Shown here piece by piece: positions 8,127 to 17,298 of a stretch of DNA of 64,000 nt. Positions within the stretch are counted from its first letter, which is position 1, and the number at the start of each line of letters is the position of its first letter. The notes beneath the pieces are model-generated. The model saw nothing but the letters and a program-made list of their open reading frames with translations, made no database searches and was not told where the DNA came from. The DNA comes from an uncultured Ruminococcus sp. (GTDB lineage: Bacteria > Bacillota > Clostridia > Lachnospirales > Lachnospiraceae). The stretch spans positions 1 through 64,000 of the forward strand of contig UQVC01000006.1 of the NCBI GenBank assembly GCA_900544395.1. Direction: 5' to 3'. Both the position numbers and the translations under genes were made by a program.

Positions 8127-9924
8127 GCAGATCTTCCGGAAGAATGGCCGGAATCCGGAATCGGACGGCAAAGCCGGTGCCGTCGGAACCGACGCCCGGA
8201 ACAAGTCCGGAATCGTTGCCGAATACAAGTTTTAACCGGTGATTGACATTGGAAAGTGCGAATCCGTTGTTTTCGCTTCTGCTCATGACAGGAGCGGCCA
8301 GCTTTTCTTTTAAAAGAACCAGTTCTTCCTCCGTAATGGAAGATCCGTTATCTTCCACGCAGAACTCGATCCAGAGCGTATCCTGGATGTTGACAGGATG
8401 GGCAGAAATAGTCAGCAGGTTTTCGTCAGAATCCGGGATAAAGCCATGGACAAAGTAATTTTCAATCAGTGGCTGCAGGGTATTTTTGGGAATCCCGTAA
8501 ATCTTGATGGAACTGTGGATGTTAAATTCGTATTCAAAGTCACCATAGCGGTACATATAAAAGTTGATCAGATTTTCTGACTGGCTGCATTCTTCTGCAA
8601 TGGTGATATAGAGGTTGCGCCGGGTCTGGTTTCGGTACATTTTCGAAAGCAGGAGCAGCATATGGGAGGCTGCGGCGCTGTTGCTCTTTAGAATCTGTAC
8701 CCGGATCTGTTCCAGGGCATTGTAAAGAAAATGTGGGTTGATACTGGTCTGCATGGCATACAGTTCCGCTTTTCTCTGAGCAATCTCATAAAGGTATGCT
8801 TTTTCTACATTGCGCTGCAGATCATCGCACATTCTGTTAAAGCTTTTGATGATCTGTGTGAATTCGTCATCATTTTTGGGCACCGGAAGCCGATAGTCCA
8901 GATTGTTGGTGCCGATCAGTCCCATGGCTTTCTGGATGGAGTGAATCTTGCGGTCTGAAATATAAAAGGCAAGGATATACAGCAGGATTGCAGCCAGGCA
9001 GATGCAGACAGAGATCACAGTTAAAACGGTGATGATCGCACTGTGTGTGAATACAGATTTTGGAACCTGATAGACCGTATAAAAGTGATACTGTTCATGA
9101 TACTGTGAGGACGCATAATAGGTGGTGCCGTGTTGTGTCTGTGTGGAATGGGAGGGCTCCCCTTTGGAGGAATCTGACAGTGCAGGAAGCAGTCCGTCAG
9201 CACTTTCATAATTTTCATCCGAAGAAAAAATCACGTGCTGATTCTGATCCAGTATGGCAAAGGTGCCGTCTTTTTGCAGGTCGGCGCTGGAAAGAAGACT
9301 GCTGTATTCGGCAGTAGAGTACAGAAAGATCATGGTTCCGAGATAGTTGACAGAATCATTTTTCTGATCGAATACCGAAGTCCCTAGGCCATAGATATGA
9401 GGCGCCGGTTTCTGCAGATCATTGCTCAGCGTCATCAGCTGCTGATCGGTGAAGAGCTGGAGCTCATACGGAGTCAGCTTTGTAGTCAGTGACCGAAGCG
9501 AAAGCGGAACCAGGGTGTGCGACAGAGAATTATACTGGTAAAGGTGTCCGGTCACAGTCAGGAGCAGGGCGCCGCAGCAATAAGAGTCGGAAAAACAGAA
9601 AGAACGGAGCATCTCCATGACACTGTCACGGTATTCCAAAGGAACTTTTTTGCTGGTGGAACGATAGAAACTGCATAGATTTTGTGTATTCGCTTCATCG
9701 GAAAAAAAGGGAGTCAGATTGGTGGCGAGAGCTTCCTGACGGGAGGTCATAGAAGCAGTCAGCCGATCCAGGATCAGATCGTATTTTTTTAAATCTTCGG
9801 AGCGCTCCTGCTGGTGGATCAAAGAACTGCATACAGGCAGCAGAATGGCTGTAATGGCACAGACAGCAGCAATGCAGACGATCATGATCTTTGAGTAGTA
9901 ACTGTTTTTAAACCGCTTCAGCAT
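8116..9924 (-). CDS. YesM-like sensor histidine kinase (orphan)
   Basis: Membrane sensor kinase of the YesM/LytS type that usually detects sugars outside the cell and phosphorylates an AraC-type regulator. The 602-residue protein has one membrane helix near residues 12-35, an extracellular sensor domain to about residue 290, a second helix near 295-320, a HAMP region, and the His_kinase box with His398 in SINPHFLYN. The ATPase domain follows, with its N-box (LIENYFVHG) and glycine-rich lid. The start ATG follows CGGAGGAAAC. Unlike the kinase at 28530-30260 it has no response regulator beside it; both flanking genes point away or belong to other units. It may share the AraC regulator at 30226 or use a distant partner. 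Confidence 0.9.
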   Translation of the reverse strand: MLKRFKNSYYSKIMIVCIAAVCAITAILLPVCSSLIHQQERSEDLKKYDLILDRLTASMTSRQEALATNLTPFFSDEANTQNLCSFYRSTSKKVPLEYRDSVMEMLRSFCFSDSYCCGALLLTVTGHLYQYNSLSHTLVPLSLRSLTTKLTPYELQLFTDQQLMTLSNDLQKPAPHIYGLGTSVFDQKNDSVNYLGTMIFLYSTAEYSSLLSSADLQKDGTFAILDQNQHVIFSSDENYESADGLLPALSDSSKGEPSHSTQTQHGTTYYASSQYHEQYHFYTVYQVPKSVFTHSAIITVLTVISVCICLAAILLYILAFYISDRKIHSIQKAMGLIGTNNLDYRLPVPKNDDEFTQIIKSFNRMCDDLQRNVEKAYLYEIAQRKAELYAMQTSINPHFLYNALEQIRVQILKSNSAAASHMLLLLSKMYRNQTRRNLYITIAEECSQSENLINFYMYRYGDFEYEFNIHSSIKIYGIPKNTLQPLIENYFVHGFIPDSDENLLTISAHPVNIQDTLWIEFCVEDNGSSITEEELVLLKEKLAAPVMSRSENNGFALSNVNHRLKLVFGNDSGLVPGVGSDGTGFAVRFRIPAILPEDLQKT

Positions 9925-9965
9925 AGGGCGTTTCCTCCGACTGGTATTTCTAAAAGATATAGAGT

Positions 9966-9994
9966 ATTATAACAATAGAATATGTAAAATACAA
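9966..9994 (-). promoter_or_regulatory. Promoter of the minus-strand sensor kinase
   Basis: On the minus strand, TTGTAT (9994-9989) and a perfect TATAAT (9971-9966) are 17 bases apart. The -10 lies about 40 bases before the kinase start codon. This is a good vegetative sigma promoter. No equally good promoter was seen for the plus-strand lipoprotein gene in the same intergenic region. Confidence 0.8.
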
Positions 9995-10045
9995 GGTTTC
10001 AAAGAAGCGGCAGATTCGAACAACCATGAGAAACGGAGAGAAATT

Positions 10046-11578
10046 ATGCGGTCATTTTATCAAAAAGCGGCAGCGCTGCTCAGTGTGGCAGCGCTGCTTA
10101 CAGGGTGTGCAAAAGAAGGAAAAATGCAGGATACAGCAATGAAACAGGAGGATACGGTGCTGACCATTTTAGTTCAGCAGTCCGGCACCAACATGTCGGG
10201 AACCTGGGAGGGGAAAAGCGCTGACAGATTCTATGAAGAAACGGGTATACGTCTGGAGTTTTATTCCAATGGAAATGGAGATGAAAAACGGTTAAAACAA
10301 TATCTGGCAGCAGGAACTCTGCCAGATATTATCGGATTTCGTGATATGGAGCAGGCAGAACTTTTGACAGGCGCAGGCGTGCTGGAAAATCTGAATGAAT
10401 GGGAAGACGCGCTTTCTGATGTGTTTGAAGCTTCTGAATATGAAACGGCATTGCGGTATTACCGGGAAAATTTTGGAGGAGAAGAAAAAGACTTGTACTT
10501 CCTTCCTACTTCCGTAGGAAAACAGGGAAAGGACGCAGATTACTGGATGCCGATGGTGCAGTGGAATGCCTATGAAAAGGCGGGATGTCCGCAGGTGGAG
10601 CATCTGGAGGATTATCTGGATGCAGCAGAGCAGATGCTGGAGAGAAAAGCACTGACAGCCATGGGAGAGCCTGTCTATGGATTTTCTCTGTGCTCAGACT
10701 GGACGGATAAAAAAATGCAGCAGCCAACTTCTTTATATGGATATTATGGCATGGATGTGGGGACGCTTTCGCCACTGTTTGCAGTGGATGCAAAGACCGG
10801 AACGATTCAGGGGATTTTGGAAGAGGACAGTTTTTATAAACAGGCGCTTCATTTTTATTTTGAAGCCAACCAGAGGGAACTTCTGGATCCGGATTCTAGA
10901 ACACAGACTTTTGAGAAACTGCAGGAGAAGTATCAGAAAGGACAGATTTTATTTTCCGGTTATGCATGGCAGACCGGAGAGTATGGAATGACAGAAACAA
11001 AAGAAGAACGAAACGACGGATATGTCCCTCTTGTGGCCAAGGATATGACACTTTATCAAAGACCGGAGAATCCGGTTGGTGAAAACTGGTTTTTTGCAGT
11101 TAATAAGAACAGTGAAAAGCAAGAAAAAGCATGTGAATTTCTGAACTGGTTCTATGCGCCCGAAAACATTGTGAAATTATATGAGGAAAAAGAAGGAATG
11201 GATCCTTACGGGAAGGAAGAAGAAAAACCGGTGTTTCAGTGGCTTGGCCTGACGCAGGCAGAAGCAGGTTTTTCCGGGAAAGATCCTGTTCAGAAGAGAC
11301 AAACCCAGGGAAAGACGGTGGAAGGATGCCGGGCGGTCTATCTGATGGATGCCCTTCCGGCAAAACTGCAGACGATAGAAAGCCATCTGCAGGAGATGGT
11401 GCAGGAATTATCCTGGAGTATGATTTATGCGGAGACGGAAGAACAATTTGAACAGCTCTGGAGTGAAATGCTGCAGAAAGGAAAAGAGTTGGGAATGGAA
11501 CAGTTAAATGCATATTATCAAAAAGAATGGAAACAGGCATTGGAAAAGGAGAAAGTATATGGAATCTCTCAAAAATAG
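10046..11578 (+). CDS. Second extracellular sugar-binding lipoprotein
   Basis: ABC importer solute-binding lipoprotein of 510 residues. The signal is clear: a short basic start, a hydrophobic core, and a lipobox LLTGC with the lipidated Cys near residue 21. The early mature region (TILVQQSGTNMSG, later LPDIIGFRDME) matches the extracellular solute-binding protein 1 fold. No permease gene is next to it. It may serve the permease pair at 326-2206 with a different substrate preference, or supply ligand signals to the divergent sensor kinase at 8116-9924. Its last 20 bases overlap the start of the GH95 gene, so the two are translationally coupled, which ties its ligand to a fucosylated or galactosylated glycan by inference. 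Confidence 0.85.
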   Translation: MRSFYQKAAALLSVAALLTGCAKEGKMQDTAMKQEDTVLTILVQQSGTNMSGTWEGKSADRFYEETGIRLEFYSNGNGDEKRLKQYLAAGTLPDIIGFRDMEQAELLTGAGVLENLNEWEDALSDVFEASEYETALRYYRENFGGEEKDLYFLPTSVGKQGKDADYWMPMVQWNAYEKAGCPQVEHLEDYLDAAEQMLERKALTAMGEPVYGFSLCSDWTDKKMQQPTSLYGYYGMDVGTLSPLFAVDAKTGTIQGILEEDSFYKQALHFYFEANQRELLDPDSRTQTFEKLQEKYQKGQILFSGYAWQTGEYGMTETKEERNDGYVPLVAKDMTLYQRPENPVGENWFFAVNKNSEKQEKACEFLNWFYAPENIVKLYEEKEGMDPYGKEEEKPVFQWLGLTQAEAGFSGKDPVQKRQTQGKTVEGCRAVYLMDALPAKLQTIESHLQEMVQELSWSMIYAETEEQFEQLWSEMLQKGKELGMEQLNAYYQKEWKQALEKEKVYGISQK

Positions 11579-13802
11579 ACATGAGATCAAACTAAAAAAA
11601 CCGGCCAGATACTGGGATGACGGGCTGCCCATCGGAAATGGCAGACTGGGAGCCATGGTCATGGGAAAAGTGAATGAGGAGACAATCTATCTCAATGAAG
11701 AAAGCATCTGGTATGGACAGGATATCGACCGGAAAAATCCAGATACCAGAAAATATCTGGATCAGATCCGACAATTATTGTTTTCAGGAGAAGTGGAAAA
11801 AGCACAGTTTCTCGCAAAGATGGCGATCACATCGACCCCCAAATATATGAATCCGTATCAGCCGGCGGGAGATTTAAGAATCTGTATGTACCATCACAAA
11901 GGAAAGGCAGAACAATATGAAAGGCGGCTGTTACTGGAGGAAGCAACAGCGGTAGTGTCCTATCAAATGAACGGATATACTTACAAACGAGAGCATCTGG
12001 TCAGCCAAAAGTATCAGGTGGTGGCGATCCGGCTTACAACAGACTGTCCGCAGGGACTTACCTTTTCTGTCAATATGAGCAGAAAGCCCTTTGAGGAGCA
12101 TACGGAGAGTCTTTCGGCAGATACGGTCTGTAATTATGGGGAATGCGGCCCCGGAGGGGTTCATTATTTCACAGGCGTGAAGCTGGTGTCGCCGGAGGGA
12201 AAAGCAGAATCGATCGGGGATTTTACCTGGATTCGAAATGTTCATGAGGCATGGATTTATGTGGCATGCGGAACAGATTTTGCAGATCCGGATTATCGGG
12301 CGCATTGTCAGAAACGTCTGGAGGAAGCGGCGGATGTCGGATTTGAGACAATCTTTCAGGAACATCAGAGAACGTTTCAGGGGTTGTACAACCGGATGGA
12401 TTTTTCATTAGGAATACAGGATGTTCCGCAAGAGGCAACAGATGAACTGTTAAATGCTGTAAAGAATGGTGAACGTACGCACTTGAAGTATTTGACAGAG
12501 ACGTTGTTTCATTATGCCAGATATCTGATGATCTCCAGTTCCTATGACTGTCTGCTGCCGTCCAATCTGCAGGGCATCTGGAATGGAGAGTATGCTCCGC
12601 CGTGGCAGTGTGAATTTACGATCAATATCAATACGGAAATGAATTATTGGATCGCAGAGAAGTGTCAGCTTCCCGAATGTCATCTCCCTCTGTTCGCCCA
12701 GGTGAAACGGATGATCCCAAAAGGAAAGAAGACAGCGGAAGCATTATATGGCTGCAGGGGATTTTGTGCGCATCACAATACGAATCTCTGGGCAAATACA
12801 GATCCGGAAGGCATTTTTGATGCCTCTCCTGTATGGTCTACCGGGGCGGCATGGCTGAGTCTGCATTTTTTTGAACATTATCGCTATACAAAAGACCATG
12901 AGTTCCTGCGGAAAGAAGCACTTCCTGTGATGCGGGAAGCCATCCGCTTTTATGAAGATTACCTGACAGAGACCAGAGAGGGCGTGCTGGTTACAGGACC
13001 GTCTGTTTCTCCGGAAAATACATACCGTTCGCAAACCGGGGAAATCGGCGCGCTTTGTATGGGACCGTCCATGGATATGGAAATTTTAAGGCAGTTATTC
13101 CGGGAATATCTGGAGGGCTGTGAGATCCTTGGGCTGACCGAGGCAGAATCCGACGCAGAAACAATCCGGGCAATTGCAAAAAAACTGCCGGAGATTGCGC
13201 TGACAGCAGATGGACGGATTCGGGAATGGCAGGAAGACTATGAAGAGATGGAGCCGGGACACCGACATATTTCTCATCTGTATGCGCTTCATCCGGGATA
13301 TGAGATTACGGAGGAAAAAACAGAGTTGTTTGAGGCGGCAAGAAAAACACTTGAGACAAGGCTTGCACATGGAGGCGGACATACAGGATGGAGCCGGGCA
13401 TGGGTCACCTGTTTTTGGGCAAGGTTAAAAGATGCAGATCAGGTCGAGGAAAGCATCCGAAGACTTCTTACAGACTGTATCAAGATCAATCTTCTGGACA
13501 CCCATCCACCGTTTCAGATTGATGGAAATTTCGGGATCGCAGAGGCAATACTGGAAAGTCTGGTGCAGTCCCACAGCGGATATCTGGAATTTCTTCCGGC
13601 GCTTCCAAAGAGCTGGCAGTGCGGAGAAGTGAAAGGGGTTTTGTTAAAAGGCGGGATCCTTGCAGACTTTACATGGGAAGAAGGTAGGATCACAGAACTG
13701 GCGCTGACTGCAAAAGAAGATCAGAAGCTTGCAATCCGGGTAAATGGAAAAGACAGGGAAGTGATTCTGCAAAAAAATGTGAAAAAAATGCAAAAAGTTT
13801 GA
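11559..13802 (+). CDS. GH95 alpha-L-fucosidase / alpha-L-galactosidase
   Basis: Inverting exo-glycosidase of family GH95, which removes alpha-1,2-linked L-fucose or, in some members, L-galactose. The protein is 747 residues from the ATG at 11559, which is preceded by AAGGAG; the earlier ATG at 11508 lies deep inside the upstream gene. Catalytic features known from the bifidobacterial AfcA enzyme are all visible: the asparagine pair N356 and N358 in ININTEMNYW, the acid E486 in VSPENTY, and D655 in FQIDGNFG. The N-terminal beta domain (RYWDDGLPIGNGRLGAM) is also typical. There is no signal peptide, so it is cytoplasmic. GH95 enzymes trim fucosylated xyloglucan, host glycans and the L-galactose cap of rhamnogalacturonan II; which applies here is not decided by sequence. 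Confidence 0.92.
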   Translation: MESLKNRHEIKLKKPARYWDDGLPIGNGRLGAMVMGKVNEETIYLNEESIWYGQDIDRKNPDTRKYLDQIRQLLFSGEVEKAQFLAKMAITSTPKYMNPYQPAGDLRICMYHHKGKAEQYERRLLLEEATAVVSYQMNGYTYKREHLVSQKYQVVAIRLTTDCPQGLTFSVNMSRKPFEEHTESLSADTVCNYGECGPGGVHYFTGVKLVSPEGKAESIGDFTWIRNVHEAWIYVACGTDFADPDYRAHCQKRLEEAADVGFETIFQEHQRTFQGLYNRMDFSLGIQDVPQEATDELLNAVKNGERTHLKYLTETLFHYARYLMISSSYDCLLPSNLQGIWNGEYAPPWQCEFTININTEMNYWIAEKCQLPECHLPLFAQVKRMIPKGKKTAEALYGCRGFCAHHNTNLWANTDPEGIFDASPVWSTGAAWLSLHFFEHYRYTKDHEFLRKEALPVMREAIRFYEDYLTETREGVLVTGPSVSPENTYRSQTGEIGALCMGPSMDMEILRQLFREYLEGCEILGLTEAESDAETIRAIAKKLPEIALTADGRIREWQEDYEEMEPGHRHISHLYALHPGYEITEEKTELFEAARKTLETRLAHGGGHTGWSRAWVTCFWARLKDADQVEESIRRLLTDCIKINLLDTHPPFQIDGNFGIAEAILESLVQSHSGYLEFLPALPKSWQCGEVKGVLLKGGILADFTWEEGRITELALTAKEDQKLAIRVNGKDREVILQKNVKKMQKV

Positions 13803-13818
13803 AAGATTACTATATAAA
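13792..13818 (+). promoter_or_regulatory. Shared promoter element, copy 2 (GH29 operon)
   Basis: This block repeats 24 of 27 bases of the element at 207-233. It overlaps the last codons of the GH95 gene and lies 86 bases before the GH29 start. TATATA at 13811-13816 can act as the -10, without a matching -35. Just upstream are A-rich near-repeats (AAAAAAATGTG, AAAAAAATGC, AAAAAGTTTG) spaced about one helical turn apart, which might be activator contacts. Confidence 0.5.
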
Positions 13819-13903
13819 GCGGGGGCAAAAATTTGTATACTAATCCCAAATAAGGACAATCAGGACATGTAAGGAAGAGAGTTCTGATTTAGGGAGGGTA
13901 AGT

Positions 13904-15265
13904 ATGGAACAAAAAAAAGCGCCAAGAGAGATGACCGGAGCAGAATTGAATTCAATGCTGAAAAGCTCTATTAACTTTAAAAGTCTGGGCGGGATGCGCT
14001 GTGAAGAGCTGAACCTGTCAGAGGAAGATATGCAGTGGTGGCGGGATGCCAAGATTGGGATGTTCGTCCACTGGGGATTGTATTCCATTCTTGGAAGAGG
14101 AGAATGGGTACGTCATAATGAGCAGATTCCATGGGAGGAGTATACGGCTCTTGCGGATCAGTTCTGTCCGGAAGAGTTTGACATGCATGAGTGGACCGAT
14201 CTGGCAAAAGAGTTTGGTGCAAACTATATGGTCATGGTCACACGCCATCATGATGGATTTGCATTGTGGAACAGTCCGGGAAGTTATCAGAATTTCACCA
14301 GCTGGAATACGGCGTCACACCGTGATTTTGTAAAAGAATATACAGACTGTGCCAGAGAGGCGGGATTGAGAGTCGGATTATATTATTCGCCGATGGACTG
14401 GAGATTCCCGGGATATTTTGATCCAAAAGGAGAGGAAGATCCTGCCAATGCAGACAATGCGCTTCTGATGAAAAAACAGTGTTACGATCAGGTGAGAGAG
14501 CTTGTCAGCAATTATGGAAAGATCGACATCCTCTGGTATGACGGGGGGTGGCTGGCACACAAAGGAAGCGATACGTCCAGTTCCTGGTTCTGGGAGCCTG
14601 TCAAATTAAATAAAATGGCCAGAGAATACAATCCAAAGATGATCATGAATCCCCGCTCCGGCTGGGAAGGAAACTTCTATTGTGATGAAGGCTCCCATGA
14701 GATCACCGGAAAGATCATACCGGTGCCATGGGAGAAGAATATGTGCGTATGCAGCGGATGTTCCTGGGGATGGATGGCAGACGATCCGGTTTCTGACTTT
14801 GACTGGCTGATCCATATGCTGGTGAATGTGGTGACACGTGACGGCAATTTGCTTTTGAATGTGGGACCGGACAAGAACGGTCATATTCGTCCGGATGTGG
14901 CAGAGCGTATGCGTCAGATCGGAGCATGGCTTAGAGAAAATGGGGATACGATTTATAAAACAAGAGGAGGCCCGATCGAACCTGTAGATCATGTGTATGG
15001 AACGACATATCGGGAAAATGAGATTTTCCTGCATATTCTGGATACAGAAGCGTTCAGAAACGAAGTACTTCCGTCCATTCCATATGAGATTTTGACATGT
15101 ACATATAAAGGAGACTCGCTTTCCTTTACACAGAATGAAGATCAGATCAAGATCGAACTTCCTGAAAATCTGGAAAAAGAGGCAGATACGATCGTCAGAA
15201 TCCGGCTGAAGGAATGTGTAAGAGAAAAAGAACAGATGGAGATTCATTTTACGGGAAAGGAGTAG
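13904..15265 (+). CDS. GH29 alpha-L-fucosidase
   Basis: Retaining alpha-L-fucosidase of 453 residues. Family signatures are FVHWGLYSI near residue 55, the RHHDGFALW motif near residue 113, and LWYDGGW with the likely nucleophile D213. It starts after GGGAGGG and has no signal peptide, so it acts on imported oligosaccharides. It leads a tight operon: the GH42 gene begins 4 bases after its stop and GH31 follows. Together with the GH95 enzyme just upstream, this gives two enzymes that can remove L-fucose-type residues, a pattern seen for glycans with fucose in more than one linkage. Transcription probably starts at the shared promoter element upstream. Confidence 0.93.
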   Translation: MEQKKAPREMTGAELNSMLKSSINFKSLGGMRCEELNLSEEDMQWWRDAKIGMFVHWGLYSILGRGEWVRHNEQIPWEEYTALADQFCPEEFDMHEWTDLAKEFGANYMVMVTRHHDGFALWNSPGSYQNFTSWNTASHRDFVKEYTDCAREAGLRVGLYYSPMDWRFPGYFDPKGEEDPANADNALLMKKQCYDQVRELVSNYGKIDILWYDGGWLAHKGSDTSSSWFWEPVKLNKMAREYNPKMIMNPRSGWEGNFYCDEGSHEITGKIIPVPWEKNMCVCSGCSWGWMADDPVSDFDWLIHMLVNVVTRDGNLLLNVGPDKNGHIRPDVAERMRQIGAWLRENGDTIYKTRGGPIEPVDHVYGTTYRENEIFLHILDTEAFRNEVLPSIPYEILTCTYKGDSLSFTQNEDQIKIELPENLEKEADTIVRIRLKECVREKEQMEIHFTGKE

Positions 15266-15269
15266 AAAG

Positions 15270-17285
15270 ATGAGATACGGAGTATCATACTATCCGGAAC
15301 ATAAAAAGCCGGAGGAATATCAGCATGACATCCAGTGCATCATCGAATCCGGGATCAACACGGTGCGAATGGGAGAGTTTGCATGGTGCAGATTCGAACC
15401 GGAAGAAGGGAACTACTGCTTTGACTGGCTGGATGAAGCTGTGGAGACATTTGGAAAGCATGGGATCGAGACGATCATCTGTACGCCGACTGCATGTCCC
15501 CCTGCGTGGATGATCGAAAAGCACCCAGATATTTTATATATGGATAACAGAGGAATCCGCAGACCGTTTGGCGGAAGAAGGCATTATTGTTACAATAACG
15601 AAACGTATCGGAAATATTCGGCAAAGATTGCAGAAGCCATCGGAAAACATTATGGAGACAATCCATATGTGGCAGGATTTCAGATTGACAATGAACCGGC
15701 GCAGGAAGGAACCGGACGCTGTCATTGTCCGGTCTGCCAGAAAAAATTTCAGGATTATCTGAAAGAAAATTATCACACAATTGAGGAATTTAACGAGAGA
15801 AGCGGAGGAATTTTCTGGTCCCAGGAATACACCCATTTCGGACAGATCCAGATTCCGGTCAATTCCATCGAGGTGGGAGCGATTCAGCAGATCGAGGCAT
15901 TTTATGAAAATCCGACGGTGAGACTGGAGTTTGAACGGTTTGCCAGTGACAGTCAGATTGAATATCAGAATATTCAGACACAGATGTTGAAGAAGTATAC
16001 TACAAAATTTGTGACGACCAATGCCACAGGGCTGGCTACAAACAGTATTGATTATTATAAAAGTACCAAAGAACTGGATACCTATGCGTTTGATTACTAT
16101 CCGGGGCTGAGAAATACATCTGTAGACTCGTTCCCATATGCATTTGCAAGGGGCGTCAAAGACGGAAAACACTTTGGCGTGATGGAATTTATGTCCGGAG
16201 GAGGACATCGGTTCAGCGGTTCCGGACGGCAGCAGCCCAATCCGGGAGCGCTCAAACAGGCGGTATTCCAATCTGCAGCCCATGGTGCGGATCTGATGCT
16301 TCATTTTCAGTATCGTACGTTCCCGTTTGGCGCAGAGCAGCTGAATTATGCCATTGTAGATATGGATGGAATCCCGAGAAGACGCTACTACGAGATGCAG
16401 GAGACAGCAGCGCTGTTAAAGAAAATAGAACCCTATGAGGAAGCTAAATTTGTCAACGAAGCGGCAATCCTTGTGGACTACGATGTACACTGGGCTTTGA
16501 GGATCAAACCGGTCAATGATCCGGATTACAACTATCTGGATTATTGCGGGGAGATCTACCACCTTCTTCAGAAAAACGGCATGGGGGCGGATGTGCTTTC
16601 GTATGATGCAGATCTGTCGGTGTATAAGCTGGTGATCTTGCCGGGGGCATTTATTTTAAGAGAAGAGCACCGGGAAAAACTGAAAGCGTATGTGAAAAAC
16701 GGAGGCCATCTTGTGGCAACTTTTCTGACAGGAGTTAAGAATGGGGACAACGTAGGATATACACAGAGTCTTCCAGCAGGAATGCAGGATGTGTTTGGTG
16801 TGACTGTACAGGAGGTGGAACCAATCTTTGCAGACAATATCGCTACTGTCCGGATTTCTATGGATGGGTGCGAAAGAGAGAGCAAAGACAGCTGTTGGTG
16901 CGATCTGTTGGACGGATCCGCAAAGATGATCGGTACTTATACGGATACTTATAAAAAAGGCTGTGGTGTTATCTCAGAAAACAGCTTTGGAAAAGGAATG
17001 GCATATTATATCGGAACAGGGCTGGAAGCGGATGCATTTGGAGCATTACTGGATGAGATCAGCAAAAAGGCCGGAGTTTCCAGGATCCCATTTGCAATTC
17101 CAAAAAACGTGGAGGCAGTGCGCCGCAGATATGGAGACAAAAACATCTATTATCTGATCAATTTTACTCAAGAAGCAGTGGAGATACCGGTGCCGGGTCA
17201 GTATCAGGATCTGGTGTCCGATCAGCGGATCAGTGGCTCAGCTCATATGGAGGCACAGGGATTTGCAATGTTGATGGAAAGGTAG
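15270..17285 (+). CDS. GH42 beta-galactosidase
   Basis: Cytoplasmic retaining beta-galactosidase (some members act on alpha-L-arabinopyranosides) of 671 residues, the usual GH42 length. The TIM barrel holds the acid/base E142 in QIDNEP and the nucleophile E306 in GVMEFM. A zinc-binding cysteine cluster (CHCPVC) follows the acid/base, as in other GH42 enzymes. The trimerisation-like domain and C-terminal beta domain complete the protein. The start follows GAAAGGAGTAGAAAG, 4 bases after the GH29 stop. It would expose the next sugar after fucose removal, for example the galactose of a Fuc-Gal-Xyl side chain. Confidence 0.93.
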   Translation: MRYGVSYYPEHKKPEEYQHDIQCIIESGINTVRMGEFAWCRFEPEEGNYCFDWLDEAVETFGKHGIETIICTPTACPPAWMIEKHPDILYMDNRGIRRPFGGRRHYCYNNETYRKYSAKIAEAIGKHYGDNPYVAGFQIDNEPAQEGTGRCHCPVCQKKFQDYLKENYHTIEEFNERSGGIFWSQEYTHFGQIQIPVNSIEVGAIQQIEAFYENPTVRLEFERFASDSQIEYQNIQTQMLKKYTTKFVTTNATGLATNSIDYYKSTKELDTYAFDYYPGLRNTSVDSFPYAFARGVKDGKHFGVMEFMSGGGHRFSGSGRQQPNPGALKQAVFQSAAHGADLMLHFQYRTFPFGAEQLNYAIVDMDGIPRRRYYEMQETAALLKKIEPYEEAKFVNEAAILVDYDVHWALRIKPVNDPDYNYLDYCGEIYHLLQKNGMGADVLSYDADLSVYKLVILPGAFILREEHREKLKAYVKNGGHLVATFLTGVKNGDNVGYTQSLPAGMQDVFGVTVQEVEPIFADNIATVRISMDGCERESKDSCWCDLLDGSAKMIGTYTDTYKKGCGVISENSFGKGMAYYIGTGLEADAFGALLDEISKKAGVSRIPFAIPKNVEAVRRRYGDKNIYYLINFTQEAVEIPVPGQYQDLVSDQRISGSAHMEAQGFAMLMER

Positions 17286-17298
17286 GAGGAAGTGGAAC

